Below are positions 34,500 to 44,182 of a stretch of 64,000 bases of DNA, one piece after another. A program made the translations under genes and the position numbers. The notes beneath the pieces are model-generated. The model was given only the letters and a program-made list of their open reading frames with translations. It was not told the origin of the DNA and ran no database searches. Where the stretch lies: contig CM060731.1 of NCBI GenBank assembly GCA_030704615.1, positions 62,540,756 to 62,604,755 of the forward strand, in the 5' to 3' direction. The stretch's first letter is position 1. Each line of letters starts with the position of its first letter. This DNA comes from Takakia lepidozioides (taxonomy: Eukaryota > Streptophyta > Takakiopsida > Takakiales > Takakiaceae).

Positions 34500-35720
34500 A
34501 AACTGCCAGAGCGGCCATGTGTGGGGCTGTGACAGGCTGTGGCAAGCTGTGACGGGCTATGAGGGGCTGTGACAGGCTGTGCCCTGTGCCCTGTGGGGCT
34601 GTGACGGGTTGGGTCAGGCTGTGGCGAGCTGTGACGGGCTGTGACGGGCTGTGATGGGCTGTGACAGGCTGTGCCCTGTGGCCTGTGGGGCTGTGACGGC
34701 TGTGTCAGGCTGTGGCGAGCTGTGAGGGGCTGTGAGGGGCTGTGAGGGGCTGTGACAGGCTGTGCCCTGTGCCCTGTGGGGCTGTGACGGGCTGTGGCAA
34801 GCTGTGACAGGCTGTGATGGGCTGTGACAGGCTGTGACGGGCTGTGCCCAGTGGCCTTTGGGGCTGTGACGGGCTGTGGCAAGCTGTGACAGGCTGTGAT
34901 GGGCTGTGATGGGCTGTGACAGGCTGTGCCCTGTGCCCTGTGGGGCTGTGACGGGCTGTGTCAGGCTGTGACAGGCTGTGCCCAGTGGCCTTTGGGGCTG
35001 TGACGGGCTGGGCTGTGACAGGCTGGGCTGTGACAGGCTGTGCCCTGAGGCCTATGGGGCTGTGACGGGCTGTGACAGGCTGTGGCGAGTTGTGACAGGC
35101 TGTGCCCATGGCCTTTGGGGCTGTGATCGGCTGTGAGGGGCTATGACAGGCCGTGCCTGAGGCCTTTGAGGCTGTGACGGGCTGTGAGGGGCTGTGACAG
35201 GCCGTGCCCATGGCCTTTGGGGCTGTGACGGGCTGTGAGGGGCTCTGACAGGCCGTGCCTGAGGCCTTTGAGGCTGTGACGGGCTGTGACAGGCCGTGCC
35301 CATGGCCTTTGGGGCTGTGACGGGCTGTGACGGGCTGTGACAGGCCGTGCCTGAGGCCCTTGAGGCTGTGAGGGGCTGTGAGGGGCTGTGACAGGCCATG
35401 CCTGAGGCCTTTGAGGCTGTGACGGGCTGTGAGGGGCTGTGACAGGCCATGCCTGAGGCCTTTGGGGCTGTGACGGGCTGTGAGGGGCTGTGACAGGCCG
35501 TGCCTGAGGCCTTTGGGGCTGTGAGGGGCTGTGAGGGGCTGTGACAGGCCGTGCCCATGGCCTTTGGGGCTGTGACGGGCTGTGACGGGCTGTGACAGGC
35601 CGTGCCTGAGGCCTTTGAGGCTGTGACAGGCTGTGAGGGGCTGCGACAGGCTGTGCCCAGTGGCCTGTGGGACTATGACGGCTGTGACCAGTGAGCTGTG
35701 TGGGCCTGTGCTGGTCTGTG
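34500..35720 (-). repeat. GGGCTGTGAC minisatellite with a 51-base higher-order unit
   Basis: More than a hundred 10-base units (GGGCTGTGAC, AGGCTGTGAC and variants) cover 1.2 kb. From about 35100 to 35680 they form a higher-order unit that includes CCTGAGGCCTTTG or CCCATGGCCTTTG. On the minus strand this gives 17-residue repeats (SPKGLRHGLSQPLTARH), so the long frame 34705-35793 is a by-product. The decamer is the same as in the gypsy A LTR and 3' region. Confidence 0.9.
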
Positions 35721-36423
35721 GTGGCCCGTGTTGACCTGTGGACGGCCTGTGCTGACTCGTGGAGGCACTGGTGGACTGCCTAAGGACTGGCATGTGGTCT
35801 GGAAGGCCGAATTTTGAAGCTCGTGGAGGGCGGTTTGAGGAGTATCTTCAGATATTCCCATGGTCATGCAAGTGAGGGTAGAGAGGAGAGGCAGAGTGTT
35901 GGGATGAGAGCATGCTGGGATTAGGCATTGCTTTAGCTTCTCTTCCTCGTAGTTTCCACCCTCTCATTAGGCCAAGACCTTTCCGTAGGTGGAGGCAAGA
36001 GTCAGTTCGGGTTGGGCTGGGGTGTCCTTGCAGGAGCAACACCGTGGAGTTGTTTTTGGTGTGGGGGAGTTGTCGATCTGATTTCTTGTGTTTGGATCCC
36101 CTCCATACCTGCATGCTTGACTGTGCGCCATGCTAGTTTTGTGTGGGCGCTTGTTTTTATAGGTGATTGGTCCGGATTTGATCACCGGCCAGTCCTAGAG
36201 CATGCTGTCGATGGTGAGGCTGGGGTGATGACCAGCCAGACCATCATTGTTTCTCCTGTGGTGAGGTTGGAGGTGATGACCAGCCAACCATAGGAGTGCT
36301 TGCGGTGGATGCAGGTACAGGTGTAGGCTATGTTAGGAACTTAGTATTCCAAACCATAAGCCGCAACAGGTTCTCTACCCGGTTACCTTGTGAAGAGGGG
36401 GTTAGGGACATGTTCATGACCGG

Positions 36424-37857
36424 TTGAGTGTCAACACGGAGGTGCCACTAGTTGCTGGGGACAGTGCCGGTTCGAGCACTAGCAATACTAGTGGGTACAC
36501 GAGACGAGGTGTGCGGTTTAGGCCACCTTCACCTCCTGTGTCTTCCACGGAAGGTTCTGATTCGGATTGTGAATCAGGAGGGCTCATACCGGCGGTGCAA
36601 GTTGTTTCTTTGCCATTGTTGTGGGACACAATGGAGGAGATGTATGGAGCTACCAAGGGGCCACGAAGGTACTCTGGGGCGGTGGGCACCATTGAGTTGG
36701 ATGATTTTATCCAAGAGTTTGATAGTTGGTGTGATTTGCAGCAAATGCGCAATCCACAACTATTTACGCCGTTCATGGCATGGAAAGGGCTGTTTCAGCA
36801 CCTTGAGGGGCCGCCTATGGATGATTACCATGAGTTCAGGCGGGGGCATGAGGTTGAGATCGAGGAGTGGAGGATGTACTGGTCACCCGACTATGTCTCC
36901 ATCACTAGGGGCACTAGAGCCACGAGGGCAGTGGCTACACCTGCCGCTGCACCGGCAGCTTCAGCAAGCAGCAGTGGGACTGGTGGTACAGTAGCTACGA
37001 CGTCCACCCAAGCCACTACCGCACCAGCACTAGCACCCGTGCCTGCCTTCAACCCTGTTGTGGAGTTCTTCGAAGAGTTGAGAGGGAACTACCAAGGGGT
37101 GAGGACAGAGAAGTTGCGGAGCTTGCAAGAGTTCCAACGGAAGCCGACCGAGAGCTTGAGGGAGGCTTTCACTCGCATGAGGCGCTTGATAAATGTAACC
37201 CAAGGGGTTACGGAAGCTCAGGCAGTCCAATTCTGGTATGGGATATTGGACAAGGAGCTGAGGAGAAGGGTGCGGGATGCAACTCTCCTACAAGCGGCCC
37301 AACCCACCTTAGCAAATGTGTTTTTGCTGGTAGAGCGGATAGAGCTCAACATGGTGGAGGAACGAGTGGTCATGGTGGGATTTGCTAAGGAGACACCACG
37401 GGGTAGTGGTGCTCCTAGCCAACCACTACCTCAACGTGCTCAAGGCAACAAGGGGGCTCAGGTGAAGCTCAGGGAAGGGCAGAGAGGACCTCAGATGCAG
37501 GGGTCTCTCCCTTCATTTGCTGGCCAACAACGGGCGGATGTGGTGTGCTGGACATGTGGAGGACCCCATGTCAAGAAGGATTGTCCAGAGGGAGGCAAAG
37601 GGCCGGCACATGCACAGCCTGCACATTACAGTGTGGGCATTGTGGCAAACACGGGCATGGAGAGGCTCAGTGTTATGGTTTGCATCCTGAGTTGCGTCCA
37701 GGCCAGTTCCAAGGGAACAATGGTGGCCGGGGGCGAGGTGGAGCAGCCCAGAGGGGACGAGGTGGCCAGCCACGAGGCCAAGGGCAAGCTCAACGTGGCC
37801 AAGGACGCGGAGGTCACGGTGTTGACCAAGGCATGGCCAACCGGCTTCAGCAACTAG
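36424..37857 (+). CDS. Gag of the DNMT element (first part)
   Basis: Open frame of 477 codons, but the last 80 or so are out of frame after a one-base deletion near 37625. No ATG occurs before MEEMYGATKGPRRYSG (about 36630), so the start is uncertain; an in-frame TAG lies just upstream of 36424. The core has IELDDFIQEFDSWCDLQQ (matrix/capsid start), FEELRGNYQGVRTEKLRSLQ and QAVQFWYGILDKELRRRVRD, as expected for a gypsy capsid, then zinc knuckle 1 CWTCGGPHVKKDC (37547-37585). Gag packages the RNA and forms the particle. Confidence 0.85.
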   Translation: MSVNTEVPLVAGDSAGSSTSNTSGYTRRGVRFRPPSPPVSSTEGSDSDCESGGLIPAVQVVSLPLLWDTMEEMYGATKGPRRYSGAVGTIELDDFIQEFDSWCDLQQMRNPQLFTPFMAWKGLFQHLEGPPMDDYHEFRRGHEVEIEEWRMYWSPDYVSITRGTRATRAVATPAAAPAASASSSGTGGTVATTSTQATTAPALAPVPAFNPVVEFFEELRGNYQGVRTEKLRSLQEFQRKPTESLREAFTRMRRLINVTQGVTEAQAVQFWYGILDKELRRRVRDATLLQAAQPTLANVFLLVERIELNMVEERVVMVGFAKETPRGSGAPSQPLPQRAQGNKGAQVKLREGQRGPQMQGSLPSFAGQQRADVVCWTCGGPHVKKDCPEGGKGPAHAQPAHYSVGIVANTGMERLSVMVCILSCVQASSKGTMVAGGEVEQPRGDEVASHEAKGKLNVAKDAEVTVLTKAWPTGFSN

Positions 37858-38618
37858 AGCAGAGGCTCGCTGCCATGGCTACAGCTCAGGTGGTACCGGC
37901 TCTAAGGCCGGATGGTCCACCTCCTGCTCCTGAGGGAGGAGATATGGGAGGCATGGGATTCATGTGTGGAGCAGCACTACCACTAGTGCAGGTGGAGTCT
38001 GCTGCAGCCGTGACTCGAGGAGCAGCACAAGTTCCTGAGCCACAAGGTGCAGAGGTGGAGTTGGATCCACAGCGTGGGGAGGCAAGCCGTCAGGCTAGGC
38101 TTCCTCAGTCATTCACATTGGCGGAGACAGTGTCGACGCCATCCATGGCACCTAGTTCTCGCCCGACTGTTACCGAGGCGGAGGTTACTATGCCATTGGG
38201 GAGAGCTACACGGGCAGCACCACTACCTAGTGTTGCCAAGGCTACGGCAGCTAGTGTGCTGTTAGGAGCGGCCACATCTGTGTGCCAGGCTCCATTGTTC
38301 TCGGCTACCATGATTGCGACGCCGGGGATAAGACCAGCTGAGGTGTTCAGGCTGGCAGCTACACTCTGTGAGAGTGGGGAGGTTACTTCATCTTCTGCGG
38401 AGATAGTGGGAGGTGTAGTGCCGGAGGGATCCTCGGATTTGAGGGTCAAGACTGCCACGGCGGCGCCATGGCAAGCTGCAGCTGCCAGGATGATGGAGCT
38501 GCCAGCTAGGCCAGCCATTGAGCGCGCCATGGTGACACCTGGAGTTGTCATGTTAGACAACCAGGATGGCATTTTCTGTTTGAGTGGACCGGCAGGCAAG
38601 AGGTACCGGCCACTGTGA
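37545..38618 (+). CDS. Gag C-terminal part of the DNMT element, after frameshift
   Basis: Continues gag in the second frame: knuckle 2 CGHCGKHGHGEAQC (37632-37675), a Gly/Arg/Gln-rich tail (GRGRGGAAQRGRGGQPRGQ), a coiled stretch MANRLQQLEQRLAAM and a low-complexity Ala/Thr linker. It ends at TGA 38616-38618. This stop is in the same frame as the protease that starts immediately after it. The frame change relative to 36424-37857 comes from loss of one A compared with the copy at 20791 (CACATTA versus CACAATTA). Confidence 0.8.
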   Translation: MLDMWRTPCQEGLSRGRQRAGTCTACTLQCGHCGKHGHGEAQCYGLHPELRPGQFQGNNGGRGRGGAAQRGRGGQPRGQGQAQRGQGRGGHGVDQGMANRLQQLEQRLAAMATAQVVPALRPDGPPPAPEGGDMGGMGFMCGAALPLVQVESAAAVTRGAAQVPEPQGAEVELDPQRGEASRQARLPQSFTLAETVSTPSMAPSSRPTVTEAEVTMPLGRATRAAPLPSVAKATAASVLLGAATSVCQAPLFSATMIATPGIRPAEVFRLAATLCESGEVTSSSAEIVGGVVPEGSSDLRVKTATAAPWQAAAARMMELPARPAIERAMVTPGVVMLDNQDGIFCLSGPAGKRYRPL

Positions 38619-40220
38619 GTCTTGTTGGACTCGGGAGCTCAGCCATTGATGCTGGGCAGAGCTGCTATTGCAGGCTTGGGCCTCACGGAGGCGGATATGG
38701 AGCCTTGTCCTTTCCAGATACAGACGTCTCTGGGAGGATCGGAGCAGGCTCGGGGCATGACACGGCATGAGTTGGCTATCAGACTACGGCCGGATCACCC
38801 TACAGATGGCTCAGTGATGCGAGCCAAGGCCATTGTGACAGACGCAGTCTCATACGATGTCCTGGTTGGTGGGGCAGTGTTGTACCCCATGGGCTTCACC
38901 CTGGATTTTTGGGAGGAGTCAGCTTCCTATAGGCCTGCATGGCAGTCAGGGGAGGGCCGGCGTGTGCAGCTCCCTGTGACGTTCATAGGAGGAGTTGCGG
39001 TTGCCCAGCGAGGCAAGATGCCGACACTAGCAGCATTCACAGCGGCAGTGAGTTGGCCTAGAGAGTTGCTTGAGGGCAATGCTCATTCAGAGGATGTACC
39101 ACCTCCGGGAGAGCAGGATGACATGTATGGTATGGCGGAGTTGCCTACCATGGTTGCTCAGACTCCATTGTGGGGCATGAGCAAGGATTTGCAGCGGGAT
39201 GCTGATCGACGGGTGCAACAAGCCTGGGTGGAGGCTTTTGTACCGTCAGGAGAGGAGGAGAGTGTGGGGATTGCACCAGGACCACCTCAATTGTCTCCAT
39301 TGGACACCACACCTATTGTGTGGCAGTCTCCGGATGAAGGCATTTGTCTTCTGGACTTGTTTGGCGGGATCAGCACCGGATTGGCTGCTGTGTTACAGGC
39401 AGGTGTACGAGTTCGGCGTTACCTGTATGTGGAGAGGGATGAGACTGCACGACGCGTTTCACTTCGCCATGTTGCTCAGTTGGTGCAGCGGTACCCTGAG
39501 TTGTTGTCGGTGTCTGCAATTCGTGGATATCAACAGGCCTTGCCAGCAGACATTTCGTTGCTGGGGGCGCAAGATTTGGAGCGGGTTGGCTCCATTGATC
39601 TGGTAGTGGCAGGTTGGCCCTGCCAAGGGCATTCATCAGCCGGGCATGGCAATGGATTGCGAGACTCGAGGTCGGGTCTGTTTTGGGAGATGGTGCGGGT
39701 TTTGCGCCACTTGCAGCTTCATCAAGCTGTATCTCCAGCATACATCTTGGAGAATGTGCCACTGATGGGCAATTCTCGGGCCAGGGTGATGGCCAGTGTG
39801 CATCAAGTCCGGTCGTGGCTTGGGTCAGCAGTGTTGCTAGATGCAGCTACAGTGGGGTCACGGGCTCATCGTCCACGGCTATGGTGGACTAACATGATGC
39901 CACCCGCACTACTCAAGCGTGCATTTGATGGGGTGCAGCGGCCAGCACATCTCACAGTGGATAACATTCTGGACACAGGGAGGCAGTCTCAACGTGTGAG
40001 ACACGATGACCGTTCGCCTTTGACAGTGGTCAACAAGGTGGGTCAACCACGAGCAGCATTACCTACACTGCTCAGCTTCCCAGGATCGCATGCTTTCCGG
40101 GATAGTGGACCTGGCCTCCTGTGGGATGCTCAGTTGCAGCAGTTAGTGGAGCCTAATGCTGACGAGCGTGCGGGCAATGGGTTTTACCACTGGTACCACG
40201 GCGGTGTCGTCTCTTTCTGA
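38619..40220 (+). CDS. Protease plus DNA cytosine-C5 methyltransferase (DNMT) of the element
   Basis: One open frame of about 530 codons. Residues 1-120: aspartic protease with VLLDSGAQPLMLGRA (DSGA active site at 38628) and SYDVLVGGAVLYPMG. Residues about 120-240: linker. Residues about 243-530: a C5-cytosine methyltransferase in canonical motif order: I LLDLFGGISTGLAAVLQ (39348 on), IV VAGWPCQGHSSAGHG with catalytic Cys at 39621, VI ILENVPLMG (39750), VIII RPRLWW (39870), and the target-recognition/IX start TVVNKVGQPRAALPTLLSF. The order I to X is unlike plant DRM proteins (rearranged) and is closest in feel to DNMT3-type enzymes. The frame breaks at about 40170, before motifs IX-X. The enzyme would methylate cytosine in DNA, conceivably the element's own cDNA or its insertion site. 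Confidence 0.9.
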   Translation, partial: VLLDSGAQPLMLGRAAIAGLGLTEADMEPCPFQIQTSLGGSEQARGMTRHELAIRLRPDHPTDGSVMRAKAIVTDAVSYDVLVGGAVLYPMGFTLDFWEESASYRPAWQSGEGRRVQLPVTFIGGVAVAQRGKMPTLAAFTAAVSWPRELLEGNAHSEDVPPPGEQDDMYGMAELPTMVAQTPLWGMSKDLQRDADRRVQQAWVEAFVPSGEEESVGIAPGPPQLSPLDTTPIVWQSPDEGICLLDLFGGISTGLAAVLQAGVRVRRYLYVERDETARRVSLRHVAQLVQRYPELLSVSAIRGYQQALPADISLLGAQDLERVGSIDLVVAGWPCQGHSSAGHGNGLRDSRSGLFWEMVRVLRHLQLHQAVSPAYILENVPLMGNSRARVMASVHQVRSWLGSAVLLDAATVGSRAHRPRLWWTNMMPPALLKRAFDGVQRPAHLTVDNILDTGRQSQRVRHDDRSPLTVVNKVGQPRAALPTLLSFPGSHAFRDSGPGLLWDAQLQQLVEPNADERAGNGFYHWYHGGVVSF

Positions 40221-40590
40221 GGCATCACGTCGTCAAGTGTTGGGGCAAGCAATGGATCTCAATTGCTTGACCTGGATTATCAGCTTGGCTCTAGCTGAGC
40301 AACGCAGAGTGCGGAATACACTTCCCTCAATGGTCTCTCTGCCTACCGAGACGGTACAGGCAGTGAGTGGGGGCGAGCATATGAGGACCACGGGTGCATG
40401 CATCCATGGCACACGTGGGAGGTGCTCGAGGTTCAGAGGGAGTTGGCAGCCAAGGGGCTGTGATGGATGAGGTTGGGGATTCTTCTCGGGTTGAGGAGGT
40501 CCTCAAGGATGAGATGATGGGGCAGGATGAGGCCTTGTCATTGACTGAGCAGGCAGGGAGTACTGCTCAAGAGGTTGCAGCATAGCAACC
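40160..40590 (+). CDS. DNMT motif IX-X tail, frameshifted, and linker to RT
   Basis: In the next frame, MGFTTGTTAVSSLSE with RRQVLGQAMDLNCLTWI (40175-40275) is the C-terminal MGF...LLGRAMDLN signature of C5 methyltransferases, completing the domain after a one-base slip. The remainder (to about 40590) is a poorly conserved acidic linker with further stops, before the RT frame. So all DNMT motifs are present but not in one frame in this copy. Confidence 0.75.
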
Positions 40591-40744
40591 ACGGGACGCG
40601 TCCTCTACCTCTAAGCCCACTGGACTTAAGGTTGTAGTTACGGAGGACAATTGGGAGCCTGACATTGGACCCATTGTCACCGGAGGAGAGAGACGACGTA
40701 TACGGCGGTTCCTGAGGGCTTACAGGAATTGCTTTGCCTTCAGT

Positions 40745-42652
40745 TTGAAGGACTTGGGAGCACTGAAGGGTCAAGAGATCCGTATTGAGTTGGCCACTAA
40801 CACGCCAATCTTTCGGAGACCCTATAGATACAGTGACATGGAGAGGTCTTTGATTCAGATGAGGACTCAAGATCTCTGGGAGGCAGGTTTGGTGGAGCTC
40901 TCTGGTGGAGAGTATGCTTCAGCCACAGTGATGCCAGCCAAGAAGGATGTCTATGGCAATTGGACGGAGAGACGTATGTGCGGTGATTACCGGCCTGTAA
41001 ATCGTCAGACCAAGTCCGATAAGTATGCCATGCCAACACCAGAGGAGATCTTTGATGCCATCGGGCATGCTAAGGCCTTTAGCACTTTGGATTTACGATC
41101 CGGATATCACCAGTTGCCAATCAAGGAGGCGGACAAGCAGAAGACGGCATTCTGGGGGATCAATGAGCACGGCAAGGATTGCCTATATCAATGGCGGTTC
41201 TTACCATTTGGGCTTAAGAATGCTCCTGCAGAGTTTCAGAGAGTCATGGATAGGATTCTAGCAGGGGTGGACTTTGCTCGGTGCTACATAGATGACATCA
41301 TCATCTTTAGTGTTACGATGGAGGAGCATAAGAGACACCTTCAGGTGGTATTGGAGCGCTTGATAGCGCACGGATTGAAGTTGCATCCGGGGAAGTGCAA
41401 GTTTTTCCACAACCAGATTGAGTATCTGGGTCACATGATATATCCTGGAGGATTGGGGGTACAGCAGACTAAGGTAGAGGCCATTGCACAAATTCCACGC
41501 CCCACGGATGTGAGCCGAGTTCGAGCTTTCATGGGGTTGGCAAACTATTATAGACGGTTTGTCAAGGGATTTAGTACCATTGCAAAGGCTCTAACCAAGC
41601 TGACCAAGGTGGACCAGGAGTGGCAGTGGGAAGATGAGCAGGAACGAGCTTTTCAAGAGCTCAAGGCGAGGTTGACCTCGGCGCCTATCTTGAGACGACC
41701 TATCAGGGGGCGTCCCTTTCAGCTGCATACGGATTGGAGCATGCTGGGGCTTGGAGCGGTGCTCACACAGGTGGATGATGAGGGAAGAGAGTTCGTAGTG
41801 GCTTACGCTAGCCGCTCGAACAACGCTGCAGAGGCTAAGTACAGCTCATATGAGGGAGAGTGCTTAGCTGCAGTGTGGGCCGTGGCACACTTCAGGTGCT
41901 ATCTATACGGCAATCTTTTCACCCTTGTCACAGATCACCAGCCACTCAAGTGGTTGATGGAGTCAGACAAGCTTACGGGGAAGCTTGCACGGTGGGCACT
42001 TATACTCCAGGAGTATGACTTTCAGGTTGTGCATCGACCGGGTTTGGTCAATCGGGATGCGGATGGATTGAGTCGCAATCCATGCATGAGCCAGCAGGAT
42101 GACACTGGAGCTCGGTGGCATGGTGAGACGGACAAGGAGATGGTGCCGGGATGGCACGCATCTGCATTTTTGTGTATCTTGGCATCGGGAGGTCAGATTG
42201 GACCTACAACAGGGATGACTGTAGACGGAGTGTCTGAGGACCCTGAGGCTAGTGATGAGCTAGGTGGTGCCAGAGATATACATGAGGATTCGGCTGTGTT
42301 GGACTACCTCCGCACGGGAGACGCGGCAGCCATTGTGACTGCCAGGGAGAGGGATCGGATCCTGCAACGAGCCAAGAGGTTCAAGTGGGAGGGGATACAC
42401 CTACTTCGAGTGTGGGAGGATGGTCGGGTGAGGATTGTGCCTCACCCCACACAGCGTGCACGGTTAGTGCGGCATGCCCATGAGGAGTTGGGGCATTTTG
42501 GAGTGCGACGCACTCACAGTTTACTGCAGGGGCAGTATTGGTGGCGTGGTATGCATACAGAGGTGCAACAGTTTGTGGCTAGGTGCATGGTGTGTGACAG
42601 GGTGCGTGCTTCATTCAACGCCCCTGGTGGAGCACTTCTCCAAGTGGATTGA
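40745..42652 (+). CDS. Reverse transcriptase, RNase H and integrase zinc domain of the DNMT element
   Basis: 635 open codons. RT: RMCGDYRPVNRQTKSDKYAM, FSTLDLRSGYHQLPI, FLPFGLKNAPAEFQRVMD, catalytic CYIDDIIIF (41284-41310) and IEYLGHMI. RNase H: FQLHTDWSMLGLGAVL, YSSYEGECLAAVWA and LVTDHQPLKWLM. Then the integrase HHCC finger (HAHEELGHFGVRRTHSLL, CMVCDRVRA). The RT is of a different lineage from gypsy A (YIDD box, different primer grip), so the two elements are not close relatives. The frame stops at 42652, where a deletion has removed the start of the integrase core. Confidence 0.92.
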   Translation: MKDLGALKGQEIRIELATNTPIFRRPYRYSDMERSLIQMRTQDLWEAGLVELSGGEYASATVMPAKKDVYGNWTERRMCGDYRPVNRQTKSDKYAMPTPEEIFDAIGHAKAFSTLDLRSGYHQLPIKEADKQKTAFWGINEHGKDCLYQWRFLPFGLKNAPAEFQRVMDRILAGVDFARCYIDDIIIFSVTMEEHKRHLQVVLERLIAHGLKLHPGKCKFFHNQIEYLGHMIYPGGLGVQQTKVEAIAQIPRPTDVSRVRAFMGLANYYRRFVKGFSTIAKALTKLTKVDQEWQWEDEQERAFQELKARLTSAPILRRPIRGRPFQLHTDWSMLGLGAVLTQVDDEGREFVVAYASRSNNAAEAKYSSYEGECLAAVWAVAHFRCYLYGNLFTLVTDHQPLKWLMESDKLTGKLARWALILQEYDFQVVHRPGLVNRDADGLSRNPCMSQQDDTGARWHGETDKEMVPGWHASAFLCILASGGQIGPTTGMTVDGVSEDPEASDELGGARDIHEDSAVLDYLRTGDAAAIVTARERDRILQRAKRFKWEGIHLLRVWEDGRVRIVPHPTQRARLVRHAHEELGHFGVRRTHSLLQGQYWWRGMHTEVQQFVARCMVCDRVRASFNAPGGALLQVD

Positions 42653-43094
42653 GTTGGTTTCATTGCCTGACAAGGCTAGTGAGGGGGCTGCGTATGCATT
42701 CTTGGATCGTGTGCTTAGCCAATTTGGTGCTCCAGCTGAGGTACTCACTGACCAAGGGAGAGAGTTCTTGGGGGAGTTTCAGGCTTTGTGTGATAAAGCC
42801 TTGATAGACCACCGCACCACTTCTCGGGATCATCCTGAGGCCGATGGCTTGGCAGAGAGAGTTGTTCAGACGGTGAAGAGGGGTTTGCGCAAGTATGGCT
42901 TGCAGAAGGGACACCTAGGAGATTGGGATCTTCAGGTTCCTTGGCTAGCCATGGGCTACAGGTTCAGCAAACAAGCATCACTTGCCTCCTTCTCACCATA
43001 TTTCCTTCTCTTTGGCCGAGAGCCGGATTTGCCTACAGCCATTCGTAGGGACACTGCTCAAGTCCTTAACCTTGACGATCCGGACGTGTGGGTA
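42610..43094 (+). CDS. Integrase catalytic core of the DNMT element (5' part)
   Basis: Frame: EHFSKWIELVSLPDKASEG, EVLTDQGREFLGEF (second Asp of the DDE triad), DHPEADGLAERVVQTVKRGL (Glu), PWLAMGYRFSKQASL and FLLFGREPDLPTA. The first Asp of the triad is absent: the sequence jumps from just after the zinc finger (ASFNAP) to EHFSKWIE, a deletion of some 40-50 codons. The core stops at 43094 because a solo LTR is inserted; it resumes at 44188. Confidence 0.85.
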
Positions 43095-44182
43095 TGTTAG
43101 AGGACTGTCGGGGACTTAGACACTTATACGGGATCTGTAGGGTACCCTTAATTTTTGCACAGACTGAGACCAACAGGAGCCTTAGGGGTGACAGCAGCGC
43201 ACTGTAGAGGGGGGTTACACAGCCCGTCACAGTCGTCACAGCCAACACAGCCAACACGGCCAACACAGCCCGTCACAGCCAACACAGCCGTCACAGTCGT
43301 CACAGTCGTCACAGCAGACACAGCCGACACAGCCGACACAGCCAGTCACAGCCAACACAGCCGTCACAGCCCGTCACAGTCGTCACAGCCGACACAGCCG
43401 TTATAGCCCGGCACAGCCAGACAGCCAGTCACAGCCCGACACAGCCAAACACAGCCACACAGCCAGTCACAGCCCGACACAGCCAAACACAGTCGCACAG
43501 CCAGTCACAGCCCGTCACAGTTTCACACAGCCAGTCACAGCTTGACACAGCTGTCACGATCGTAGGGAACGAAGAGTAGGACAGGGAACGACTGTGGGGA
43601 ACAACACCTGCGAAGGGAACATGTTAATTCACAGACGACGGTTAGTGAGGGAAACGGTTAGAACTGCGGATAGGAAGATAAAGGGAGAAACGGGGGGATT
43701 GAGGGACATCATTCGGAGGAGGACTTCTTGGTGATAGAGGAGAAGGGATCGGGCAGAGATGAAGAACGGAAATGAAGATAGAGAGATGATGAGTAGATGC
43801 TTGATATAGGCAAGGCTGTAATGATATTGTAGAGTAGATTAGAGACACAATGGCTTCGGCCTGATACCTGATAAATCATAATCGGATACTTTTACGATAC
43901 AATCACACTATGTAGAGAGATCTGAGTGAAGTTGTGGAATGAATGGATGAGTTGATGAAATCCAATAGATTGATAAAGCAAACTGATACTTAATTATCAA
44001 TGGTAAGATAGTTAACATGAATACCATAAGGGAAACAAATAGGAAACACCCCCATGATACACTAGCTGTAGGTCATGACTGATTGTTCTGCGCGGGCTGA
44101 GTACTTAGAGATTTCCAACTCTTCTATCTTGGAGTTTCCGCGTCGGATAGCGAAGGGATGGGTGAGTAAAAGCCGCGCGACA
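43095..44182 (+). mobile_element. Solo LTR of the gypsy A family
   Basis: 1088 bases with the same ends as the LTR at 2661-3790 (TGTTAG...CGCGACA), no internal sequence, and a perfect 5-base target duplication GGGTA (43090-43094 and 44183-44187). It interrupts the integrase codons for DVWV/R. It contains the CACAGCC array (43210-43555) and the 46-base segment that the 2661 copy lacks. It arose by LTR-LTR recombination of a full insertion. Confidence 0.95.

Larger units (their letters stand above)
32987..36423 (+). other. Long untranslated leader of the DNMT element
   Basis: 3.4 kb between the Y repeat and gag, without a convincing gene. It has a hairpin-capable pair (CTCGTATCTG...CAGATACGAG, 33001-33030), four tandem units of about 100 bases (33700-34090) and a large decameric minisatellite (34500-35700). 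Long minus-strand frames over the minisatellite are repeat artefacts. No tRNA-complementary primer site could be recognised after Y. Confidence 0.55.

Noticed and set aside
34463-35793. Long minus-strand open frames with HSPSQPVTA-type repeats
   Set aside because: They are produced by the decamer minisatellite. No start, no domain, and a frame exists in several phases.
38105-38599. 164-codon minus-strand frame opposite the DNMT element
   Set aside because: It lies opposite the Ala/Thr-rich Gag linker, which is low in complexity; the plus strand is clearly coding.
39340-40260. Assignment of the DNMT to plant CMT or DRM type
   Set aside because: No chromodomain splits the motifs (against CMT) and the motif order is not permuted (against DRM); DNMT3-like is the better description, pending a tree.
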